From Candidatus Eremiobacterota bacterium (GTDB lineage Bacteria; Vulcanimicrobiota; CADAWZ01; Ess09-12), in contig JAVHLM010000039.1 in assembly GCA_031082125.1 (NCBI GenBank), forward strand, positions 1 to 56,412: a DNA stretch of 56,412 bases, given 5' to 3'. Positions 34,965 to 42,897 of this stretch are shown piece after piece; position 1 is the stretch's first letter; each line of letters begins with the position of its first letter. The notes beneath the pieces are model-generated. The model was not told the origin of the DNA and did no database searches. It saw only the letters and a list, made by a program, of their open reading frames with translations. The position numbers were made by a program, and so were the translations under genes.

Positions 34965-35230
34965 GTGATTCCCCGGTAGTGAGACAGCGCCCTGCGGTGT
35001 GGCGGGAGGCCAGGGGCATTCTCCCGGCCAATAGAGTTTGTCTGTGTTACATGTACAAGATAGTGACAAACTCAAACATTGGCTGAAGAGGAGAATGTCC
35101 CCTGACCTCTAATATTACCGCACATTATGCTTTCTCAGAAATCTTCGCAGGAAAGATTCAGGATCCGTGCGATATCTTCCCGTTTCATCCCTTCGGCAAG
35201 CAGTTTCCGGGCAGCTTCAATCTTACCTTC
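34965..35230. repeat. 266-bp direct repeat, copy 1
   Basis: This stretch is closely similar to 37550-37815. It joins a 130-bp palindromic element to the last codons of a truncated Rpn-type gene. Differences cluster inside the palindrome, where they compensate each other, and at third codon positions. Outside these borders the two copies are unrelated, so the unit has moved or been left behind as a block. Confidence 0.85.
34993..35122. repeat. 130-bp imperfect palindrome, copy 1
   Basis: The arms begin TGCGGT and end ACCGCA and pair along most of their length. Inner stems include GCCAAT/ATTGGC and the perfect 9-bp GAGTTTGTC (35034-35042) with GACAAACTC (35065-35073), around a 22-base loop. 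It lies just after the stop codon of the truncated Rpn gene on the minus strand. It could be a small non-autonomous mobile element, a structured RNA or an attenuating hairpin. Confidence 0.8.
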
Positions 35231-35494
35231 CTCTATGCCTTCGCGCTTTGCTTCAGCGATGTCCGTCGCATAGTCATGATCTGCCTTGTCACGAAGATCC
35301 ATCAGGTACCTCAATCTCCAGTCGGCCTTCGACTTCTTGTACGCCTCAAGCGCCATCACAATCCTCTCCTGCCAGTTCAGGCGGGAGCCCTTCTTCTGGG
35401 GTATGTCCCCGATGTCACATTCCCCAGGAAAAGAGTAAACATTTTGTGATGCTATAATTGTGATGGAAGTGAATAGTCTGAAAGAGAGGCACAA
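35135..35494 (-). pseudogene. C-terminal remnant of an Rpn/PDDEXK-type nuclease gene
   Basis: The last 75 residues (MALEAYKKSKADWRLRYLMDLRDKADHDY, then IEEGKIEAARKLLAEGMKREDIARILNLS) match the tail of Rpn family recombination-promoting nucleases, where a charged helix and a short degenerate repeat end the protein. The PD-(D/E)XK nuclease domain that should come first is missing. The first 45 codons are unrelated. The copy at 37720 is truncated in the same way, and an intact relative of different sequence is at 53457. Confidence 0.75.
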
Positions 35495-35512
35495 ACAAAG
35501 AGGTGAAACCGG

Positions 35513-37165
35513 TCAGGGCTTTTTCCTCAGCAGCATCCACCTCTCGGTGCTCTCTACGAAGTCGAAATGCTTTTCAATATAGCTGCCGTATATTCTCAGG
35601 AGCGGGAGCGTCGATTCAGGGCAGCCCGGCCGGGGCACCATGACGAGGGTGGTGTCATGGAAAGCCCTCTCCGGCATGATATAATGCTCATTGTTGAAAT
35701 CGACACCAAAATTGCAAATAGAGTAAAATCCTTTCGGGCTCATCAATCCGAGGCCCACCGGGAAAGGGTTCTCAAAGTCAAGCGTGGCGATCCTGTCATG
35801 CTCCCTGGCGTGCCTTTTCAGGAGATCGAGCCCCTCATTGAGCTTTTCAGGGTAATCCTTGTTGAAGGTGCCGTCGGCAAAGGCTACATAGAGGGCGCCA
35901 AGTGCGTCAGACCTTATCGCAGTGAGAGCGCCGGCAGCTTTTTTCTTGTTGGCGGAGGCAAAGCCGATGCTCGCCACATTCTTGCCATAGAAACTCCCGG
36001 TGATGATAAGAAATATCAGCAGAATGGAAAGGGCTGAGACAGCAAGGAATTCCCGGGAGTGATCGGGTTTCAGCAGAAAATACTCGAAAGGCAGAAAAAC
36101 CAGAGGCAGAAGCATCGGCATGTCATAAAACCCATGATTGGTGAGATTCAGCAGAATACCGCAGAGAAAGACGGCGGCCATCAGGGCGAATACCCTGGAG
36201 GGCGAGCCTATTTTCCCTCTGGGTTGAAAGGTGAAGCCCGAGAACAGTATCAGATACACGGGAAGCAGCATGAAAGAGAGGGCGAAAGGTCCCATCTTTT
36301 CCATGACAAAGGCCGGATCGGAGAAGAGTGACCGGCCTCTTACCAGGGTGACCATCTGGTAATCGCGGAGCACCGGGGTAAAATCGAACCGGAAGAAGAG
36401 GGCCATCGGCACGAGCGCTCCCGCAAGGCCCGCCGCGAAGCCTGCCGCCCAGCCGCCGGAAGGCCGCGCTATCACCGCTCTTATGACAAGAAGCGCGCAG
36501 GCGGCGGTGAAGAAGTTCACCTTGATGAATAAAAGGCACACCAGCAGGAAGCCCGTGGAGAGGCCGCCCGTGAAGTCCTGCCTTGTATCTTCTTTCCTGG
36601 GAGGGAAAAAAAGATCAAGCAGGATGACGAATAGCATGGCGTATCCATAGCGGTTGTAAAGATTTGCATAGGTCGTTGCCCGGTAATCGAGTCCGAGATG
36701 ATAGGCTCCCGTGATGAAAAGCCCCACGGCGAGAGCATAAAGAAACGCAAGGGGCGCCGACAGCCTCCTGACGGCGAGAATCCAGGTCCAGAGGGAGAAA
36801 AGCCAGAACATCATGAGGGTGGCAGAGATGATCCCCCACACCGAAACGCCGCCGAGCTTCATCCCCGCGGCAAGGATGAGAAAAAAAAGGGCACCGAGGA
36901 TCGATTGAAAATCGGCGTGGGGGAGCTGACCGTTGAGGACCCGCCAGGCACAGTCCATGTATACCGGCACGTCGTGGCCATACCTTGTAATCACCACGGG
37001 CCCCGTCCTGAGGAGCACGACGGTGATGAGCACCGCGATGACGAAGTATAAGGCGATGAAAAGCCGGTAAGAGCCGCTGATTTTCTCAAGAAAATCCATG
37101 ACGCGGCCGGAAACGGCGTCGATCCGGGAGGGGGCAGACTGTTCGGAGGCCATGTGCTCTTTCAT
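35513..37165 (-). CDS. Polytopic membrane protein, GT-C glycosyltransferase-like (copy 1)
   Basis: The 550-residue protein has about 10-12 hydrophobic helices, with a first extracytoplasmic loop GHDVPVYMDCAWRVLNGQLPHADFQSILG that resembles the acidic loop of GT-C lipid-linked sugar transferases (ArnT/PMT-like), and a soluble C-terminal domain of about 130 residues. No family signature is certain. The protein at 41002-42672 is a close paralog along its whole length, including the final FVESTERWML. A sugar transfer to a surface polymer or protein is plausible but not shown. No strong ribosome site precedes the ATG. Confidence 0.72.
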   Translation of the reverse strand: MKEHMASEQSAPSRIDAVSGRVMDFLEKISGSYRLFIALYFVIAVLITVVLLRTGPVVITRYGHDVPVYMDCAWRVLNGQLPHADFQSILGALFFLILAAGMKLGGVSVWGIISATLMMFWLFSLWTWILAVRRLSAPLAFLYALAVGLFITGAYHLGLDYRATTYANLYNRYGYAMLFVILLDLFFPPRKEDTRQDFTGGLSTGFLLVCLLFIKVNFFTAACALLVIRAVIARPSGGWAAGFAAGLAGALVPMALFFRFDFTPVLRDYQMVTLVRGRSLFSDPAFVMEKMGPFALSFMLLPVYLILFSGFTFQPRGKIGSPSRVFALMAAVFLCGILLNLTNHGFYDMPMLLPLVFLPFEYFLLKPDHSREFLAVSALSILLIFLIITGSFYGKNVASIGFASANKKKAAGALTAIRSDALGALYVAFADGTFNKDYPEKLNEGLDLLKRHAREHDRIATLDFENPFPVGLGLMSPKGFYSICNFGVDFNNEHYIMPERAFHDTTLVMVPRPGCPESTLPLLRIYGSYIEKHFDFVESTERWMLLRKKP

Positions 37166-37549
37166 AACGCTCTATTCATACAGGGAGGCAATTATCGCGG
37201 CGGAAGCCCGGTACGCCATGCACTTCGATAAGTGCCCCGGGTTCCCTTCAGTCTGACCCCATTTATTCAGTCACATTTGTGCCTGAAGCCATCTGGCATC
37301 TTAAGGAAATCACAGGATAAGACTCGTTCAAGCGGCACAGGAAGCGCACTCCATGCTGATAGCACTTGATAAAGTCCGCTTCAATATGGCGAAAAGACTT
37401 GTTTCTTTCTGCTCCCTCTTTGATGACATGGCGGAAAGGGCCTTCGTGGTGACGCTCACGGGGGAGCGCCTGGCCCTTGGTGAGAAGGTCACGGCCCTCC
37501 CTTTCCGGGACTTTGTGAAAAGGGATTACATCTGAAGGGGCCGGGCTGT
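37166..37549. other. Intergenic stretch with a possible coding remnant
   Basis: A frame on the plus strand is open from 37305 to TGA at 37533-37535 and reads like helical protein (AAQEAHSMLIALDKVRFNMAKRL, then ERAFVVTLTGERLALGEKV). It has no start codon before 37353 and no ribosome site, and I do not recognise it. It may be the end of a decayed gene. Confidence 0.3.
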
Positions 37550-37815
37550 GTGATTCCCCGGTAGTGAGACGGCGCCCTGCGGTGTGGCGGGAGGCCAGGG
37601 GAATTCTCCCGGCCAACAGGTTTTGCCTGTGTTTCGATACATCCATAGGGACAAAACCAATTGTTGGCTGAAGAGGAGAATGTCCCCTGGCCTCTAATAT
37701 TACCGCACATTATGCTTTCTCAGAAATCTCCGCAGGAAAGATTCAGGATCCGCGCGATATCTTCCCGTTTCATCCCTTCGGCAAGCAGTTTCCTGGCCGC
37801 CTCAATCTTACCTTC
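37550..37815. repeat. 266-bp direct repeat, copy 2
   Basis: This is the second copy of the unit at 34965-35230, with the same length and orientation. It runs from the GTGATTCCCCGG border through the palindrome into the last codons of the second truncated Rpn gene. Confidence 0.85.
37578..37707. repeat. 130-bp imperfect palindrome, copy 2
   Basis: It has exactly the same length as copy 1. The inner stem is GGTTTTG (37619-37625) with CAAAACC (37652-37658), and GCCAACA pairs with TGTTGGC. Relative to copy 1, at least three base pairs are changed on both sides (A-T to G-C, G-C to T-A, and T-A to C-G), so pairing is kept while sequence drifts. The loop is 26 bases long and differs from that of copy 1. 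Confidence 0.8.
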
Positions 37816-38046
37816 AATCTTACCCTCAGCCTTGCCCTCAGCCCGGCCTTCCTCCTGCCCTTCCCTGCGCGCCTCATGAAGGAAATGGTTATAGTCACGC
37901 TTGGCCTTTTCCCTCTGCTCGACCAGGAAATGCACCTCTTCTGACGAGGACATCTTCCTGAATGACTCCATGGCCATCACAATCCCCTCCTCATGCAACA
38001 AAGTCTCCGGCACCTTTGCCCCGCAGTTATTACCGATAACTGTCAC
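37720..38046 (-). pseudogene. C-terminal remnant of a second Rpn-type gene
   Basis: The 85 residues from MAMESFRKMSSSEEVHFLVEQREKAKRDYNHF to IARILNLSCGDF correspond to the tail of Rpn family nucleases, with the GRAEGKAEGKIEGKIE repeat typical of their ends. The nuclease domain is absent. The last 33 residues are almost identical to those of the remnant at 35135. The frame begins directly after the DUF5615 gene (stop 38048), so it might still be translated in that operon. Confidence 0.72.
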
Positions 38047-38047
38047 C

Positions 38048-38401
38048 CTATTGTTCCGCCGTCCTTATCCTCACCCTTCCCGGTTCAACTGTCACTATGG
38101 CGCCTTTTTGAAGCTCAAGCCCATACCTCATCAGGACCTTGATGCAAATATCAGCCTGCAGCCTTGCGGGAATATTTACCAACCTCACAATGCCATGGTG
38201 AGGAATATCACGAAGAACAGCTATTTCACCGAAATCCTTGTCAAGTGTCACTAAAACTCTTTCTTCCTTGTGTGCATAGGCCAGAATCTCATAATCACCT
38301 GGATCTTTTTGCCATCGTCCCGTCCATTCTGCATCTATTCCAGATGATTCCAGCCTGGTGAGCGCTCCACCCCACACACAGGTATCAAGCAAGACTCTCA
38401 T
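38048..38401 (-). CDS. DUF5615-type PIN-like toxin
   Basis: The 117-residue protein has the PIN-like layout of DUF5615 proteins: an N-terminal strand with D6 (MRVLLDTCVW), the conserved ILAYAHKEERVLVTLDKDFGEIA segment with acidic residues, and HHGIVRLVNIP. Such proteins are the presumed RNase partner of DUF433 antitoxins. It overlaps the DUF433 gene by four bases (ATGA). The length is normal for the family, so it is probably intact. Confidence 0.85.
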   Translation of the reverse strand: MRVLLDTCVWGGALTRLESSGIDAEWTGRWQKDPGDYEILAYAHKEERVLVTLDKDFGEIAVLRDIPHHGIVRLVNIPARLQADICIKVLMRYGLELQKGAIVTVEPGRVRIRTAEQ

Positions 38402-38649
38402 GACCCTGTTTCCATGAGAAAAGGCTCAATCCGCTCGTGGCATATCATTTTGTGAGCATAGAGGAGGCTTGCCTGGATGTCTTCCCTCTCAAGCCATGGG
38501 TAGCCTTCAAGAATAGTCTCCAGTGTATCGCCTGCCGCGAGCATGCCCACAATATGCTCCACTGCAAGACGCCGCCCCCTGATAATTGGCTTTCCCCCGA
38601 AAATATCGGGATTTACCGTGATTCTCCCGAGAAGCTTCTTTTCATCCAT
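38398..38649 (-). CDS. DUF433-type antitoxin
   Basis: I chose the ATG at 38649, with AAAGGAAAG before it; the frame extends to 38769 but the family begins here. The 83-residue protein has the DUF433 signature ITVNPDIFGGKPIIRGRRLAVEHIVGMLAAGDTLETILEGYPWLEREDIQASLLYA, a small helix-turn-helix fold. In the family it neutralises a DUF5615 partner and probably represses the operon. Its promoter has a hairpin-forming palindrome (GAAAGAGCTTTC) just after the start point, a possible operator. Confidence 0.88.
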   Translation of the reverse strand: MDEKKLLGRITVNPDIFGGKPIIRGRRLAVEHIVGMLAAGDTLETILEGYPWLEREDIQASLLYAHKMICHERIEPFLMETGS

Positions 38650-38728
38650 GACAATCTTTCCTTTCACCTTTGCCAGAGGTTGCCTTATCATATTATGTGT
38701 ATCACAAGAGAAAGCTCTTTCCATCTCT

Positions 38729-38757
38729 ATTATACCTCCCTTTGGAATCTGCGTCCA
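38729..38757 (-). promoter_or_regulatory. Promoter of the DUF433/DUF5615 operon
   Basis: Read on the minus strand, TGGACG (38752-38757) and TATAAT (38729-38734) are 17 bases apart. The leader would be about 70 bases. Confidence 0.65.
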
Positions 38758-38843
38758 CAGGGAGATCATAGCGGAGAGATATTACCACAGAGGGCACGGG
38801 GAGATGAATATCTTGTGAAAATTGTAAAATAGTGGCTTCAGAG

Positions 38844-38966
38844 CTAGCCGAGCAGGGCGAGAAAGCGCCACGCGGGGACCACGTATCCTCACTCCGCGTA
38901 TACCTCATTCTTATCAAAACTGCGCACCACCTGAAAACAGGGGACTCCAAGGTGCCTGCTGAAGTA
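38844..38966 (-). pseudogene. Broken fragment of a DUF4143 ATPase gene
   Basis: The frame YFSRHLGVPCFQVV continues with an in-frame TGA and ends VVPAWRFLALLG before TAG. It corresponds to the last 41 codons of the ATPase gene at 39698 (YFSRLLSVPCFQVVW to VVPAWRFFALLG). It has many substitutions and one stop, and no upstream part is present. It marks a second, decayed copy of the gene or a footprint of rearrangement. Confidence 0.8.
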
Positions 38967-39048
38967 AAGAGAAAAACACTCTTCGGGAGGGCGAAGACTG
39001 GAGCATGAAAAATAATGGGGCAAAAAATCATAAGGACCTTAGGAACTC

Positions 39049-39330
39049 TTATTTTGCCTGGCCTGTCCTCCGGATCTCTTCTTTCGCTTTTTCAGTAAGC
39101 CACATGCTTATGAGAGTCTGATACCGAATTCCTTTGTTTCGGGCTATTAGCTTCAATACACGTTTGAGCGCAGGATCCAGTCTCAACGTGGTGACTTCCT
39201 TTTGGGGAGAGCGTCTATCGAGCACTGGGCCTTTGATTTCTTCAGCGTCGTCCAGAAAATCAGTTCCGCTATGACTCTCGAAAAATTCAAAAATATCATC
39301 CTCACTGATAAAATCTGGAAGTCTCGCCAT
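39049..39330 (-). CDS. BrnA/CopG-type antitoxin
   Basis: The 93-residue protein has an acidic N-terminal half (SEDDIFEFFESHSGTDFLDDAEE) and a C-terminal ribbon-helix-helix (KEVTTLRLDPALKRVLKLIARNKGIRYQTLISMWLTEKA), as in CopG-type antitoxins of BrnT toxins. The toxin gene comes first, four bases upstream, which is usual for brnTA modules. It should bind the toxin and repress the shared promoter. Confidence 0.85.
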   Translation of the reverse strand: MARLPDFISEDDIFEFFESHSGTDFLDDAEEIKGPVLDRRSPQKEVTTLRLDPALKRVLKLIARNKGIRYQTLISMWLTEKAKEEIRRTGQAK

Positions 39331-39334
39331 AAGT

Positions 39335-39613
39335 TCACCTCCCTTTTTTTTCTTTGTATAATGACCTGTCCTTTTTCTCCATATCGCGAATACTGATTAC
39401 TCTCACTATTCTTCCAGGCTTGAGAACAAAGACGCCGAAAAGGTATCTTCCCCCAAGAGTTACGCTGAAAATATAGTAAAGGTTCTTTTTAACCCTGAGG
39501 ATCAAAGGATCCGTAAAGAAAGCTTCCTCAGTTTCCCCAGTTGTAACGCTGTGCTTGAGAAGGTTCTTTTCTGCATTTCCGGTATCCCATTCAAATCCCC
39601 TCACTGGGAACAT
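39335..39613 (-). CDS. BrnT-family toxin
   Basis: The 92-residue protein has the BrnT pattern FEWDTGNAEKNLLKHSVTTGETEEAFFTDPLIL, a central beta sheet and the end RIVRVISIRDMEKKDRSLY, which corresponds to the RIISARxA...Y ending of the family. BrnT toxins are RelE-like ribonucleases. Asp replaces the more usual Ala-containing SARxA signature. AAAGGAAC precedes the ATG. Confidence 0.85.
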   Translation of the reverse strand: MFPVRGFEWDTGNAEKNLLKHSVTTGETEEAFFTDPLILRVKKNLYYIFSVTLGGRYLFGVFVLKPGRIVRVISIRDMEKKDRSLYKEKKGR

Positions 39614-39659
39614 AAAGTGTTCCTTTGCACTTGTGGCACATTGTTTGCTTTGTATTTAC

Positions 39660-39688
39660 ATTATAAATTATTCAGCAAGAAAAGTCAA
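39660..39688 (-). promoter_or_regulatory. Consensus promoter of the BrnTA module
   Basis: On the minus strand TTGACT (39683-39688) and TATAAT (39660-39665) are 17 bases apart. The leader is about 40 bases. It lies just downstream of the ATPase gene's stop. Confidence 0.78.
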
Positions 39689-39697
39689 AGTCAACCA

Positions 39698-40939
39698 CTA
39701 CCCGAGCAGGGCGAAAAAGCGCCACGCGGGGACCACGAACCTTTCCCCCGGGTGCTCCTCGGCATCGTCAAGCTTCCACACCACCTGGAAACAGGGCACC
39801 GAGAGAAGCCTGCTGAAGTACGATACCGACCGGGTCAAACTTCGCTCCCTCGCCTTCGCCTCGATGAGTACTAGAGGCTTCCGGTCATAGGTGATAAGGA
39901 AATCCACTTCATGGCCCTCCCTGGTGCGCACGTAGTGAAGATCGAAATCGCCGGCTCCCTGCTCATTGAGGCGACACAAGAAGCGGAGAAGGCCCAGGGC
40001 AAGGGCGTTCTCAAACTGCGGGCCTTCGCCCTTCACCATCGTCCAGTCGAAGAAGTAATACTTGGACTCCTTCCTGATGGCCCTGGAGAGCGTGCCTTCC
40101 CAAGGGGAAATCGAGAAGACAAGATATATCTTTTTCAGGGCCTCGAGCCAGTTCACCACGGTCTTATGGGCCACCTGGAGGTCCTCCCTCAGGGAATTGA
40201 CGCTCAGCGGCGAGCCCACTCTCTCAGGAAGAAGCAGCAAAAGCTGCTCAATACCCTTGATATCGCCAATACGGCTAAGCTCTCTCAGGTCCTCGCCGAT
40301 GAGAAGGGACTGGTATATTTTTCTCCACTTGCGCGAGAACTCTTCCCTGGCTTTAAGATATGGCTCCGGAAAGCCGCTAAAGCGCATCAGGCGCTCAAAG
40401 GTCTCTTTAAAAGGCTTTTCCGGCACCCTCTGAAGAAGGGGGAGGTAGCCCCCGGGGCCGGGTGCTGAGAGGAACTTAGCATCTTTCTGTACAAAATGAA
40501 AATCGTCGGCGACCTCTGCAAGCCCCGCGGGGAGCATCCTGTAGGGGAAATACCTGCCCACGAGGCTGTCGCCTGACTGCCGGAAAAAGTCAAGCCGGGC
40601 ACTTCCCGTGATTATGAACTGGGCTTCGGCTGAATGGAGATCATAAAGACCCTTCAGGACATTTTTCCAGGCTCTGTGCTTGTGAATCTCTTCAAAGGCG
40701 ACAAGAGGCTTCTCTTTGCGGGGTTTTGCGAGATAGGCTTTCAGAAAATGAGGGTTCCTAGCATATTCCCTTCTCACATAAGGGTCATCCCAGTTGAAAT
40801 AGAGGTCCTCGCAGCCAACCTCCTTCAGCCTGCCTTTTACAAAGGTGGTCTTCCCGACCTGCCGGGGTCCGGAGAGAAAGATCATCTTCCCCCCGTTGAT
40901 TTCCTCATCAAAGAGATAAAAGGAATGGATCCGTCTCAT
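39698..40939 (-). CDS. AAA_14 / DUF4143 ATPase
   Basis: The 413-residue protein has an N-terminal AAA_14 domain (Walker A GPRQVGKTT near residue 25, then LVAFEEIHK as a Walker B region, and IITGSARLDFF as sensor) and a C-terminal DUF4143 domain (about 200-413) with a helix-turn-helix-like SVNSLREDLQVAHKTVVNWLEAL and the PD-(D/E)XK-like EVDFLI...PLVLIEAKA. These archaeal- and bacterial-type ATPases have no settled role but are common next to toxin-antitoxin genes and mobile regions. It starts at the ATG at 40939, which coincides with the predicted transcription start, so the mRNA may be leaderless. Confidence 0.9.
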   Translation of the reverse strand: MRRIHSFYLFDEEINGGKMIFLSGPRQVGKTTFVKGRLKEVGCEDLYFNWDDPYVRREYARNPHFLKAYLAKPRKEKPLVAFEEIHKHRAWKNVLKGLYDLHSAEAQFIITGSARLDFFRQSGDSLVGRYFPYRMLPAGLAEVADDFHFVQKDAKFLSAPGPGGYLPLLQRVPEKPFKETFERLMRFSGFPEPYLKAREEFSRKWRKIYQSLLIGEDLRELSRIGDIKGIEQLLLLLPERVGSPLSVNSLREDLQVAHKTVVNWLEALKKIYLVFSISPWEGTLSRAIRKESKYYFFDWTMVKGEGPQFENALALGLLRFLCRLNEQGAGDFDLHYVRTREGHEVDFLITYDRKPLVLIEAKARERSLTRSVSYFSRLLSVPCFQVVWKLDDAEEHPGERFVVPAWRFFALLG

Positions 40940-40940
40940 A

Positions 40941-40973
40941 TGACAATTTTATACCATGGGCGAAATTTGTCAA
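40941..40973 (-). promoter_or_regulatory. Promoter and palindrome at the start of the DUF4143 ATPase gene
   Basis: On the minus strand TTGACA (40968-40973) and TAAAAT (40946-40951) are 16 bases apart, putting the transcription start at or within two bases of the ATG. The boxes are flanked by an inverted repeat, TGACAA (40941-40946) and TTGTCA (40967-40972). Confidence 0.65.
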
Positions 40974-41001
40974 GACATTTTGGGAGGGTGGGTGAAAAGT
41001 G

Positions 41002-42672
41002 TCAGGGCTTCCTCCGGTAGAGCATCCAGCGCTCGGTGCTCTCGACGAAGTCGAAATGCTTTTCCATATAGTCGCCGTATATCCTCAGCAAGGGGAGCGT
41101 AGATTCAGGGCAGCCCGGCTTGGGCACCATTATGAGGGTAGTATCAGAGAAAGCCCTCTCCGGCGGGATATAATGCTCGTTGTTGAAGTCAACGCCGAAA
41201 TTGCACATTCCATAAAATCCTTTCGGACTCTTTAATCTCAAGCCTACCGGGAAAGGGTTCTCGAAGTCGAGCGATACAATCCTGTCATGTTCTGCAATAT
41301 GCTTTCTTAGAAGCTCCAGACCCTCGTTGATTTTTTCAGGGTACTCCCGGTTGTAGCTCCCATCGGCAAAATCAACAGAGAGAGTATTGAGCGTCTCTGA
41401 TTTGATTTTCGTGATGCTGTTCCGCATCCTCGCCTTATTGGTGCCCGCAAATACAATACTGGCAAGATTTTTTCCATAAAAGCTCCCCACAGTGAAAATG
41501 CAGATCAGCAGGAGAGGGAACAGGAGGTAGCATTTGAATTCCTTTGACCTGTCCACTTTCAGGTCAAAATATTCAAAGGGAAGAAAGGCCATCACCAGAA
41601 GCATCGGCATATCATGAATTCCGTAATTCGTCATATTCAGAAGTATTCCGCAGAAGCCGGAAACACCCATAATCACGAAGAGCTTCACCGGCGAGTTTAT
41701 TCCACCCCTTGCGGTAAAAGCAAAACTGGAAAACAGCAGCATATAGAAGGGCAGCAGTATGAACACATAGGCGAAAGGCCCTATTTTCTCCATGAATAAA
41801 GCAGAATCCATGAGAATTTCATAACCTCTCACCATGGATACTATCCGGTAATCATGGACCACGGCGCTGAAACTGAACCTGAAATAGAGCGCCATCGGTA
41901 CAATGGCGCAGAAAAAGCCTGCCATAAAGCCTTTCACCCAGTCTTTAGAGGGTACGGCGAGCAGGATTCTTAATAGAATGAATAAAGACGCCGCGGTGAA
42001 ATAATTGATCTTGATGAACCACAGGCACACCAGCAGAAAGCCGGTGGAAAAGCCTCCCGCACTTTCATGCAGCTTCTTTTCTTTCCTTAGAGGGAAAAAC
42101 AGCTCAAGAATGACGATGAAAAGCATGGCATAGCCATAGCGGTTATAAAGCGTCGTGTAAGTGGTGACAGTGTAATCAAAGCCCAGATGATAGGTCCCCG
42201 TGATAAAAAGCCCCACGGCGAGAGTGAAAAGAAAAGCGAGAGGTGCCGAAAGCCTCTTTACCGCAAGAATCCAGGCCCAGAAGGAAAAGAGCCAGAACAT
42301 CAGAATGTTGGCGCAGACTATCCCCCACACCGAGACGCCGCAGATCTTCATCCCTGCGGCGAGAATGAGAAAAAAAAGGGCGCCAAGCACCTGTTGAAAA
42401 TCAACGTGGGGAATCTGGCCGCAGAGAACCCGCCAGGCCGAGTCAAGATACACCGGCACATCGTGGCCGAACCTCATGATCACCACTGGCCCCGTCCTGA
42501 TGAGCAGAAAAGTAATAAGAGCCCCAATCCCGCAGTATATCAGGAAAAAGAAACGGTATGACTCCCTGATTCTGCTGCAAAACCCCGCGATGAGGCATGC
42601 GAGAAGAACCAGCTCGGGTTGCCCGGCCTGAGAGGGAGCTTTTGTGGTGTCCGTGATGGCCTTATTTTTCAT
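41002..42672 (-). CDS. Polytopic membrane protein, GT-C glycosyltransferase-like (copy 2)
   Basis: The 556-residue paralog of the protein at 35513-37165 is similar along its whole length, with the same loop GHDVPVYLDSAWRVLCGQIPHVDFQQVLG, the same block GAYHLG/GTYHLGFDYTVTTYTTLYNRYGYAMLF, and the soluble C-terminal domain ending VESTERWMLYRRKP. It has about 10-12 membrane helices. I chose the ATG at 42672; the TTG at 42690 is also possible, and neither has a good ribosome site. A GT-C sugar transferase acting outside the cytoplasm is the best guess. The gap 42673-42897 after it holds nothing I can name. Confidence 0.72.
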   Translation of the reverse strand: MKNKAITDTTKAPSQAGQPELVLLACLIAGFCSRIRESYRFFFLIYCGIGALITFLLIRTGPVVIMRFGHDVPVYLDSAWRVLCGQIPHVDFQQVLGALFFLILAAGMKICGVSVWGIVCANILMFWLFSFWAWILAVKRLSAPLAFLFTLAVGLFITGTYHLGFDYTVTTYTTLYNRYGYAMLFIVILELFFPLRKEKKLHESAGGFSTGFLLVCLWFIKINYFTAASLFILLRILLAVPSKDWVKGFMAGFFCAIVPMALYFRFSFSAVVHDYRIVSMVRGYEILMDSALFMEKIGPFAYVFILLPFYMLLFSSFAFTARGGINSPVKLFVIMGVSGFCGILLNMTNYGIHDMPMLLVMAFLPFEYFDLKVDRSKEFKCYLLFPLLLICIFTVGSFYGKNLASIVFAGTNKARMRNSITKIKSETLNTLSVDFADGSYNREYPEKINEGLELLRKHIAEHDRIVSLDFENPFPVGLRLKSPKGFYGMCNFGVDFNNEHYIPPERAFSDTTLIMVPKPGCPESTLPLLRIYGDYMEKHFDFVESTERWMLYRRKP

Positions 42673-42897
42673 CGGTGGCTTTAGGAGCAAGGCATATTAA
42701 TAAAAGTTCTAGTATCCAGAGTAATTATTCGAGGAGCAGCAGTTCTTTCCTTGTGAACCACACCGCACCGGACCTTATCGCAGAAAATGGTATTCAGGGG
42801 AGAGAGCGTGCGGCAGAATGGCTCAATCACTTAGAAAAAGTCGATTCCGGAGAGATAATGGGAAGAGCTGCTGCGGAGAGGGGGGCAGGAGACCAGG

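Noticed and set aside
37808-37870. Short direct repeats encoding GKAEGKIEGK as a CRISPR-like array
   Set aside because: The repeats are coding tandem units in the tail of an Rpn-type protein, without spacers.
38702-39031. A 109-residue minus-strand frame
   Set aside because: Part of it is the wrong frame of the decayed DUF4143 fragment, and the rest covers a promoter region.
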